A DNA stretch of 7,387 nt, taken from contig CALQBT020000125.1 in NCBI GenBank assembly GCA_943328885.2, positions 1-7,387 on the forward strand, written 5' to 3'. Of this stretch, positions 1 through 5,533 are shown one piece after another. This DNA is from Bordetella parapertussis. GTDB lineage: Bacteria; Pseudomonadota; Gammaproteobacteria; Burkholderiales; Burkholderiaceae_C. Position 1 is the stretch's first letter. Every line of letters begins with the position of its first letter. A program made the translations under genes and the position numbers. The notes under the pieces were generated by a model. The model was not told where the DNA came from and searched no databases. It saw only the letters and a list, made by a program, of their open reading frames with translations.

Positions 1-29
1 ACCCCGATCCAAGCCTGACAATCCAGCCC

Positions 30-1262
30 ATGAACAAGATCGTGATCGTTGGCGGCGGCCATGCCGCAGCCCAGCTCTGCGGCGCTCTCGCCGAAGCCGG
101 ACTGGGTCCGCGCGTGCACCTGGTGTGCGCCGAAGCATTCTTGCCCTACCAGCGCCCGCCGCTGTCCAAGGCCTTTTTGAAGAGCCCGACCGAGGCCTTG
201 CAGCTGCAGCGCGCCGAGTCGTGGTACGCCCAGGCCGGCATCACCGTTCACCTGGGCGACCCGGTGCTGGCGATTGACCGCGCAGCGCGCCGGCTGCGCC
301 TGCAGTCAGGCCAGATGCTGGACTATGAGCAGCTGGTGCTGGCCACCGGCGCGCGCGCGCGTCGGCTGGCGCAGCTACCCACGACACTGGCCAACGTCGC
401 GGTGCTGCGCGGCGCGGCCGATGCGGCGGCGCTGCGTGATCAGCTCGGCCAGGCTCAATCCTTGGTGGTGCTCGGCGCCGGCTTCATCGGCCTGGAGGTC
501 GCCGCCACGGCGCGCGCACTCGGACTGGCGGTGCGGGTGATCGAGTCCGCGCCGCGCCTGCTGGCGCGCTCGGTCTCGGCCGAACTGGCCGCCCACATCG
601 AGGCCACGCACAAGGCTTCAGGCATAGCGTTCAGCTTCGGCGCCAAGGTCGGCGAAGCCGAACACGACGGCAAAAAACTGCAGTCGCTGCAAGTCGATGG
701 CCAGCGGCTGCCGGTCGAATTGCTGCTGCTGGGCATAGGCGCCGAGCCCGAAACCGCGCTAGCCGAGGCCGCCGGGCTCGCGCTCGACCAAGGCATCGTC
801 ATCGACTCGGCAATGCGCAGCAGCGACCCGGCGATCCTGGCGGTCGGCGACGTCGCACGTTTCCCGATCGCCGAAACCTGGGGCCAGGCCGGCACCCGGC
901 TGCGGCTGGAGTCGGTGCAAAACGCCAACGACCAGGCCCGCACCGCCGCCGCCACGCTGCAAGGCCTGCCCGCCAGCTACGCCGCACTGCCCTGGTTCTG
1001 GTCAGAGCAAGGCAGCATGCGCTTGCAGATGGCCGGCTTGATGCCGGATCCGACGCTGCCGGGCGTGACCCGCCACCGCAGGCCAGGCGCCAACGCCGCG
1101 AGCTTCTCGGTGTTGCACTACGTGGACCAACGACTGGTCTGCGTCGAATCGGTCAACGCGCCGATGGACCACATGATGTCGCGCAAGCTGCTTGAGGCCG
1201 GCCGCCACCCGGCGCCCGAGTCGGCCTGCGATCCGGCGGTCGCGCTGAAGTCGCTGCTGTAG
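30..1262 (+). CDS. FAD-dependent NAD(P)H:ferredoxin reductase-type oxidoreductase
   Basis: A 410-aa flavoprotein of the pyridine nucleotide-disulfide oxidoreductase fold, closest in pattern to the ferredoxin/rubredoxin reductases that serve P450s and Rieske dioxygenases (putidaredoxin, rhodocoxin and BphA4-type reductases). Expected role: move electrons from NAD(P)H through FAD to a small iron-sulfur protein in the cytoplasm. Seen directly: an N-terminal dinucleotide-binding motif IVIVGGGHAAAQL (aa 4-16), the RPPLSK segment (42-47), an ATG motif LVLATGAR (102-109), a second Rossmann motif VVLGAGFIGLE (146-156) for NAD(P)H, and the FAD-contact motif ILAVGDVARFP (269-279). A C-terminal reductase domain starts near PWFWSEQG (321-328). 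There is no CxxxxC redox pair near the N terminus, so it is not a disulfide reductase. Length is normal for the family. The start is the first ATG ahead of the Rossmann strand; no clear Shine-Dalgarno precedes it. No ferredoxin, P450 or oxygenase gene lies beside it in the window, so its partner is unknown. Confidence 0.93.
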   Translation: MNKIVIVGGGHAAAQLCGALAEAGLGPRVHLVCAEAFLPYQRPPLSKAFLKSPTEALQLQRAESWYAQAGITVHLGDPVLAIDRAARRLRLQSGQMLDYEQLVLATGARARRLAQLPTTLANVAVLRGAADAAALRDQLGQAQSLVVLGAGFIGLEVAATARALGLAVRVIESAPRLLARSVSAELAAHIEATHKASGIAFSFGAKVGEAEHDGKKLQSLQVDGQRLPVELLLLGIGAEPETALAEAAGLALDQGIVIDSAMRSSDPAILAVGDVARFPIAETWGQAGTRLRLESVQNANDQARTAAATLQGLPASYAALPWFWSEQGSMRLQMAGLMPDPTLPGVTRHRRPGANAASFSVLHYVDQRLVCVESVNAPMDHMMSRKLLEAGRHPAPESACDPAVALKSLL

Positions 1263-1606
1263 CGCGGCACGCTGGCGAGTCACAGAAACCCGATCATGGT
1301 GGCTGAGACGACCCTCAGGCCAAGCCGAGAAATCATTGTTCACTGTCGGCGTGCAGTGAATTGGAGTGCCCCTGATTTCACGAATTTCAAGCGCACTTTC
1401 AACGCCTTGCATCCGCTCGAGCGCTTGCAGTCGACGTGGAAAGAGGCAAATCCTTCAATATCTTTCTTCGACTACCGACAAGATTCCCTGGGCGCGCCCA
1501 GTTCTTGAAGAGCTCCAGTCCATCCACTTACGCCACGCCTCATCGATCACCAAGCGCTGATCTTCAGGATGATGCCTGTCAAACCCTGGCATCCGGCATG
1601 CTCCCG

Positions 1607-1628
1607 AGGCGCCTGGCGCTGCGCCTTT
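1607..1628 (+). terminator. Weak hairpin followed by TTT, possible terminator
   Basis: AGGCGC at 1607-1612 pairs perfectly with GCGCCT at 1621-1626 around an eight-base loop, and the stem is followed by two more Ts before TAG. The stem is GC-rich but the T tract is very short. It lies about 345 bases past the reductase stop, which is far for its own terminator. The GGCGCC core also allows competing folds. Treat it as a structure of uncertain function. Confidence 0.2.
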
Positions 1629-1701
1629 AGCCTCCACCAGATCGCCAAGACCCAGGCCTCGAGACCCCGTTGTTCCGGCGATCACCGCGCCGGCGATGTC
1701 G

Positions 1702-1707
1702 CATAAT
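1702..1707 (+). promoter_or_regulatory. Possible -10 element upstream of the glycan cluster
   Basis: CATAAT at 1702-1707 matches five of six positions of the sigma-70 -10 consensus and lies in an AT-richer patch about 125 bases before the preferred start at 1834. No -35 hexamer at 16-18 bases spacing is convincing; the TTGTTC at 1670-1675 is too far away. If it were used, the transcript would begin near 1714 and exclude the 1696 ATG, in keeping with translation from 1834. Confidence 0.15.
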
Positions 1708-1833
1708 CGAAGCGATACCGAGTTAAATCTTAAGACTGCTGCAAAACCAGTCCGCGGGTTTTTGATCTGCATTGCACGCGGATCCGATGACATCCTGGTG
1801 CCACGACTCGAGCAAACCCCCGATCGGATTGAC

Positions 1834-3141
1834 ATGAGCGACAAAAATCCCTCAACACGCAAGCCCTCGGCCGAGGCACCGACAGCAGCGCGCGCCGCCA
1901 CGGCGCCAGCCAAGACTGACGCGAAGTCGGTCAGCACCCTGCCAAAGGCCAGCCCTGGCGCCAGGGCCGGACGGCTCAAAGCAGTGCCGAAGATCGAACC
2001 CGCAGGCGCAACGAGTGGCAAGGCGCTTGCCGCCGAGGAACAAGTTTCCCCATCGCCATCGCCATCGCCCACGACCTCGATGCGGCCGCGCGCACCCAAG
2101 GCCACGGTGTCAGCCGCGGCCAGGCTTGCTGGCACCCCGCCCATCGCAAGCCCTGACGCCAGACGGCGAAAAACAGCCTCAAACACCGAAATTTCGCTAA
2201 TTCCTGAGGGCAGCGACCTGATGGATGCCGCCGCCCTGGAACTGCCGGTCACGCTGCTTCCGAACTCGCAAGAAGTGGCGCAACAGGTCTCGATTTTTCA
2301 GATCTACTTTGAAGCCGCGCAACTCGAGCAACTCGATCCGGGCTTCATCCCCTGGGACAACGCGGGCCATGACAGCCTGCTGCGCGAATTCGATGTCTTC
2401 GAACGCCTGGCCGCCGAGCCAGGGGTTCAGATCGCGCCGCTGTGGGGTGCGCTGTCATGGCGCTTCTTCGAGAAGACCGGCCTGACTGCCGAGAACCTGC
2501 ACCATGCGCTGCAAGCGAATCCGGGCTGCGACCTGTACTACTGCAACCCCAGCACCGAGTCAGAGGCGGTCTATGCCAACCTGTGGCAGCAGGGTGTGAC
2601 GGCGCATCCTGCGTTCCGCGAAGTCTGTGAATCGGTGTTCGAGGCGGCGGGGTTGGACCTGCAACAGCTCGACAAGATCACGCCGTCGCAAGGGTTTTCG
2701 TCCTGCAATTACTTTATCGGCAGCCAACTGTTCTGGAGCCTTTACCTGCCGTTTGTCAGAGCCATCGTCGACCGCGCTCGCGCCACCTTGCCCAAATCGG
2801 TGCTGCGACTCCTCGACTCCGACACCAGCGACCCCCGCGGATTGCATGCTGGCGCCAGCTACTGGCCCTTCATCATCGAGCGCTTGCTGCCGATCTTCCT
2901 GCGTGGGCCGGGGACTGGCCTGAAGATCCGCAAGATCGTCTTGCCCGTGCCCGAAGCCCGCCTCAACTCGCACCTCAAACGGCTTCGCGAGATGAGAGAC
3001 GTTGCCCACAAGACCCGGTCGCAGTGGCTCTACTCCTGCTGGCAGCACTACCGCAACCTCTATCTGCTGCAGACGGCCGGGCGCGACTGGTGCACACGCT
3101 ATCTGCCCCAACTCAGTCCGACAAGCGTCGCGTTCTGGTAG
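1834..3141 (+). CDS. Protein of unrecognised family in a glycosyltransferase cluster, with low-complexity N-terminal tail
   Basis: A 435-aa protein in two parts. Residues 1-120 or so are low complexity, rich in Ala, Pro, Ser, Thr and Lys/Arg, with a PSPSPSPSP run at aa 73-81; this part is probably disordered. Residues about 153-435 form a globular domain with many aromatic residues: FQIYFEAAQLEQLDPGF (155-171), PLWGALSWRFFEKTGL (202-217), a DLYYCNP segment (233-239), NLWQQG (249-254), CNYFIGSQLFW (291-301) and SYWPFIIERLLPIFL (342-356). No signal peptide or clear membrane span is seen. I recognise this layout only as the type of uncharacterised protein that travels with polysaccharide or protein-glycosylation glycosyltransferases; I cannot give a reaction. 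The pattern could suit a GT-A-like enzyme or a glycan-modification partner. ATG 1834 (MSDKNPS) was preferred because the 46 residues added by ATG 1696 look unlike a normal N terminus and neither start has a good Shine-Dalgarno. It is followed with little or no gap by the OGT-like gene, so the two are probably co-transcribed. Confidence 0.75.
   Translation: MSDKNPSTRKPSAEAPTAARAATAPAKTDAKSVSTLPKASPGARAGRLKAVPKIEPAGATSGKALAAEEQVSPSPSPSPTTSMRPRAPKATVSAAARLAGTPPIASPDARRRKTASNTEISLIPEGSDLMDAAALELPVTLLPNSQEVAQQVSIFQIYFEAAQLEQLDPGFIPWDNAGHDSLLREFDVFERLAAEPGVQIAPLWGALSWRFFEKTGLTAENLHHALQANPGCDLYYCNPSTESEAVYANLWQQGVTAHPAFREVCESVFEAAGLDLQQLDKITPSQGFSSCNYFIGSQLFWSLYLPFVRAIVDRARATLPKSVLRLLDSDTSDPRGLHAGASYWPFIIERLLPIFLRGPGTGLKIRKIVLPVPEARLNSHLKRLREMRDVAHKTRSQWLYSCWQHYRNLYLLQTAGRDWCTRYLPQLSPTSVAFW
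2050..2069 (+). repeat. In-frame hexanucleotide repeat (CATCGC x3)
   Basis: Three perfect copies of CATCGC at 2051-2068, flanked by C, sit inside the low-complexity tail of the 435-aa protein and encode alternating Pro-Ser. Because the unit is six bases, gain or loss of a copy changes the length by two residues without breaking the frame. Three copies is a short array, so this may be simple codon repetition. Confidence 0.5.
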
Positions 3142-3170
3142 CCGACACAGGCTTGGCGTTGCTGCAGACC

Positions 3171-4676
3171 GTGCTCCAGCAGGCCAGGCAGGCGATGGCC
3201 CAAGGCGACACTGCCGCGGCCCGCCGCGCTTACCAGCAAGCGCATCTGTTGGCGCCGCAAGACCCGGACATCCGACTCGATCTGGCCGCAGCGTGCCTCG
3301 CCTGCAATGCGCCGCTCCAGGCGCTGGAACATGCCCGTGCGGCGGCGCAGCACGCCACAGGATGGCGAATGCATCTGGTGCTGGCCACGGCCCACCAGCA
3401 GCTGCAGCAAGCCGATGACGCCGCCAAGCACCTGCAACTCGCGCTGGCCGATCCCAGCCTTCCCACAGCACAACGAGCCAGTTCGGGGCAGCAGTGGGCC
3501 AGGCTGCAGCTCAACGCCTTTGGTGATGCCCGCGGTGCGGCGCAGGCCCTGCAGGCTGCCGCGCTGGTCGATCCCGCGCTCGCGCTGGAGTCCGAACTCG
3601 CCACGCTGGTGGCCGACCTCTACCTCGGTGGCCGCAGCGCAGTGCAGGTCAGCGCCGGCTTCAGCGCGCTGGCCCGTCGGCTGCAGCCGCCACCGCCGCC
3701 CACCGCCCACCGTCGCCGCACAGGCCAGCGCCTGCGAATCGGTCTGTTGTCGCAACAGTTCTGTGCCTCGCCCGTAGGCTTTCTGACGCTGGGTGCCGTC
3801 TCGGCCTTGGCGCGCGACGCCGACCTGCTGTTCTTCGACCGCGGAGGCAAGGTCGACTGGGCGCAGGCCGCATTCCAGGCCAGCGCGCACCGCTGGCTGC
3901 GCTGTGCGGCACTCAATACCACCCAGCTGCACCAACTGCTGGTCGCTGCCGACCTGGACGCCGTGATCGACCTCAGCGGCTGGACCGACCCGCAGGCGCT
4001 GTGCGCGCTGGCGGGCCGGCCGGTGGCCAGGCAGCTCAAATGGGTGGGGGGCCAGGCCGCAAGCACCGGTCTGGCGTGTTTCGACGGCTTCGTGACCGAC
4101 CTGCGCCAGGTGCCGGCCGCTGCTGAACACCTCTACACCGAGCCCTTGTGCCATGCTGAACATGGCTATGTGACTTACACCGCTGCGCCCTACGCGCCCG
4201 CTTTGGCAGTCGCTGCAAGCCACCCGCCCACGCCCAAAGGCCGGCCAGCCAAGGGCGTGGTGGCGCTGGTTGCCAACCCAGCCAAGATCAGCGAAGCCAC
4301 CGCCACCGCACTGCGCCGGATGAAACCGACCAAGCTCCTGCTGCTAGACCAGCGCTGGCGCCACCAGGGCACACGAGATGCCGCACAGCAACGGCTGGGC
4401 AGCCTGCTCGACGTGGCGGAATTCATCACGCCGGACAACCACCCCGACTATCTGCAAGCGCTGGCAGCGATGGATGCCACCTTCGTCGACACCCTGCCCT
4501 ATGCGATGGGCTTGAGCGCCATCGAACTGCGCCTGCTGGGCAAGCACATCGCTGCGGCGCCCCGCAGCCAGGCTGCGCTGATGTGCGAGCGGCACTGCGT
4601 GGCCCATCTGGGGGCCAGCCGCTTCGACCACCATGCCGGACTGGCGGCGCAATTGCTGCAGTGGTGCCGGCGATGA
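3171..4676 (+). CDS. TPR-containing, divergent OGT/SPINDLY-type (GT41-like) glycosyltransferase
   Basis: About 501 aa, probably cytoplasmic. Residues 1-140 form roughly four tetratricopeptide repeats (for example QGDTAAARRAYQQAHLLAP, aa 11-29, and ADDAAKHLQLALADP, 81-95). A proline-rich linker (173-177, five prolines) leads to a region resembling O-GlcNAc transferase/SPINDLY catalytic halves: RLRIGLLSQQF (187-197) for the usual RIGYVSxDF, AVIDLSGWT (264-272) for DLxGHT, WVGGQAASTG (291-300) for WLGYPGTTG, ALVANPAKIS (365-374) for the FNNLAKISP type, and DTLPYAMGLSAIELRLLG (440-457) for DTFPYxGGTTTxEALWMG. Known members move GlcNAc or other sugars from nucleotide sugars to Ser/Thr. Several signature residues differ here, including a missing Lys after the LLLL strand (389-392), so sugar donor and even activity are uncertain. 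Start is unsettled: ATG 3195 would remove helix A of the first TPR, so GTG 3171 is chosen; TTG 3153 is also possible, and GTG 3024 would overlap the upstream gene by 118 bases. The stop overlaps the next gene's ATG. Confidence 0.82.
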   Translation: MLQQARQAMAQGDTAAARRAYQQAHLLAPQDPDIRLDLAAACLACNAPLQALEHARAAAQHATGWRMHLVLATAHQQLQQADDAAKHLQLALADPSLPTAQRASSGQQWARLQLNAFGDARGAAQALQAAALVDPALALESELATLVADLYLGGRSAVQVSAGFSALARRLQPPPPPTAHRRRTGQRLRIGLLSQQFCASPVGFLTLGAVSALARDADLLFFDRGGKVDWAQAAFQASAHRWLRCAALNTTQLHQLLVAADLDAVIDLSGWTDPQALCALAGRPVARQLKWVGGQAASTGLACFDGFVTDLRQVPAAAEHLYTEPLCHAEHGYVTYTAAPYAPALAVAASHPPTPKGRPAKGVVALVANPAKISEATATALRRMKPTKLLLLDQRWRHQGTRDAAQQRLGSLLDVAEFITPDNHPDYLQALAAMDATFVDTLPYAMGLSAIELRLLGKHIAAAPRSQAALMCERHCVAHLGASRFDHHAGLAAQLLQWCRR

Positions 4677-5323
4677 ACCAGGGCGTGCGCTGGACCACGC
4701 TGTCGGCATTGCGTGGCAAGCCCGAATTGGCCAAAACCGACAGCGAGGTTCTGGCGGTGATGCCGTTCCTCAAGCATGCGGCGGCCCGCCGCGCCGCGGC
4801 GTTGATGGTCTCGCGCGCCGGCGCGCCGCTGCTGGTGTTGGCAGTGCACGATGACCTGGGCGAAGGCCCGGTCGCGGTCTGGAACCTCGCCATCGCCTGC
4901 AGCCACAGCCCCCTGATCCTGTATTGCGCCGAGGACGCTTTCGCCGGTCGCTACTGGCTGCGCTTCGCGCTGCAGGCGATGCAAAAACAGCCCGGCGCAG
5001 GTTTGCTCGCGTTCAACGACGGCAAGTGGTTCGGCCAGCTGGCGGCCTTCGGACTGGTGCGACGCAGCTGGCTCGCGCCACTCTACGGTGGCCTGCTGTT
5101 TCACCCGGGCTACGCCCAGCATTACGGCGACACCGAGCTGACCTTGATCGCCCGCCAGCAACAGGCCCTGGTCTACCACCCACATGCGCTGCTGATCGAG
5201 GTCGACCATGGCAAGGACGGACGCGCCGTCAATGCGCTGGATCACCGCTTGTTCCAGCGCCGGGCGGCGGCTGGTTTCGACAACCGGGTGACCGATCCCG
5301 CGCTGCGCGCCAGCGTGGTTTGA
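4673..5323 (+). CDS. Compact GT-A-like (GT2-type) glycosyltransferase
   Basis: A 216-aa protein that begins inside the stop codon of the OGT-like gene (ATGA, 4673-4676), which implies translational coupling. Seen directly: a strand LLVLAVHDDLGEGPVAVWNLA (53-73) that fits the nucleotide-sugar-binding strand and helix of GT-A enzymes, LILYCAEDAFAGRYWL (81-96) in which AED stands where a metal-binding DxD-type motif is expected, LLAFNDGKWFGQLAAFGLVR (111-130), and a tail HPGYAQHYGDTELTLIARQQ (144-163). The tail matches the usual glycosyltransferase motif with an acidic pair followed by a hydrophobic helix and a basic residue. The enzyme likely transfers a sugar in the cytoplasm as part of the same pathway as its neighbours. 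It is shorter than typical GT2 proteins and carries no membrane anchor. The longer in-frame ATG at 4583 is rejected because it lies wholly within the upstream coding sequence. Donor and acceptor cannot be told from sequence. Confidence 0.78.
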   Translation: MNQGVRWTTLSALRGKPELAKTDSEVLAVMPFLKHAAARRAAALMVSRAGAPLLVLAVHDDLGEGPVAVWNLAIACSHSPLILYCAEDAFAGRYWLRFALQAMQKQPGAGLLAFNDGKWFGQLAAFGLVRRSWLAPLYGGLLFHPGYAQHYGDTELTLIARQQQALVYHPHALLIEVDHGKDGRAVNALDHRLFQRRAAAGFDNRVTDPALRASVV

Positions 5324-5375
5324 GGCCGTACCTCTGCAATCCAGGGTCGGTCGGGCAAGGCTTGAACCTTGGCCG

Positions 5376-5395
5376 TTGCGCTGCGATAGCGGCAA
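5376..5395. terminator. Imperfect hairpin between convergent genes
   Basis: TTGCGCT (5376-5382) pairs with AGC-GCAA (5388-5395) with one bulged G and a five-base loop, 53 bases past the stop of the compact glycosyltransferase. There is no T tract on either strand, so it is not a standard intrinsic terminator. It is listed because it is among the few inverted repeats in the 210-base convergent gap; a further CACCTG/CAGGTG pair lies at 5411-5437. Confidence 0.15.
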
Positions 5396-5533
5396 TCCAA
5401 GAGCAATCAGCACCTGCAAAGCGCTGAGGTTCAGGTGTGATCAACCGCCTGATCGAAACATCAGCGGATGAAATCGGCACCAACCGTCATCACTGAACAC
5501 CGCACGAACACAGAAACTGTTGTGGGCTGACGA

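Larger units (their letters stand above)
1263..1833. other. 571-bp intergenic region with no supported gene
   Basis: This gap separates the reductase gene from the glycan gene cluster. Its first half (roughly 1300-1560) is about 50% GC against roughly two-thirds GC in the flanking genes, so it has a different history or lacks coding constraint. Short open frames exist (for example 1296-1508 and 1366-1560 on the plus strand), but they overlap one another in different frames, have no ribosome-binding site, and show no domain I can name. The upstream extension of the next gene to an ATG at 1696 is possible but not favoured. A six-base-stem hairpin lies at 1607-1626. The region most likely carries the promoter of the following cluster and perhaps decayed coding sequence. 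Confidence 0.6.

Noticed and set aside
349..362. Alternating GC run that could favour Z-DNA
   Set aside because: It is explained by Ala-Arg codons within a conserved part of the reductase in a high-GC genome.
1743..1763. AAAACC/GGTTTT inverted repeat with a following T run
   Set aside because: The stem is weak and AT-rich, and it lies just upstream of a gene start where a terminator would have little reason to be; a chance match is likely.
1455..2252. Long minus-strand open frame opposite the gap and the N-terminal tail of the 435-aa gene
   Set aside because: It is antisense to a low-complexity, GC-rich coding stretch, its Ala/Ser/Gly-rich translation shows no domain, and such frames arise easily at high GC.
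3024..3090. Apparent signal peptide (MALLLLAALPQPLSAADG) if the OGT-like protein started at GTG 3024
   Set aside because: The stretch overlaps the conserved-looking C-terminal coding sequence of the upstream gene in another frame, and a TPR/OGT-type enzyme acting on nucleotide sugars is expected in the cytoplasm.
2560..3471. 303-codon minus-strand open frame
   Set aside because: It runs opposite two genes with clear family motifs, and its translation is Ala/Arg/Pro-rich without recognisable motifs.
3099..4223. 374-codon minus-strand open frame
   Set aside because: It is the antisense shadow of the TPR/OGT-like gene, which has aligned family motifs on the plus strand.
4499..5419. 306-codon minus-strand open frame
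   Set aside because: It lies opposite the compact glycosyltransferase and the end of the OGT-like gene; no motif supports it.
5509..5524. Small hairpin (ACAG-AAA-CTGT) just after the stop of the minus-strand fusion gene
   Set aside because: The four-base stem is too short and has no T tract, so it is not a credible terminator.
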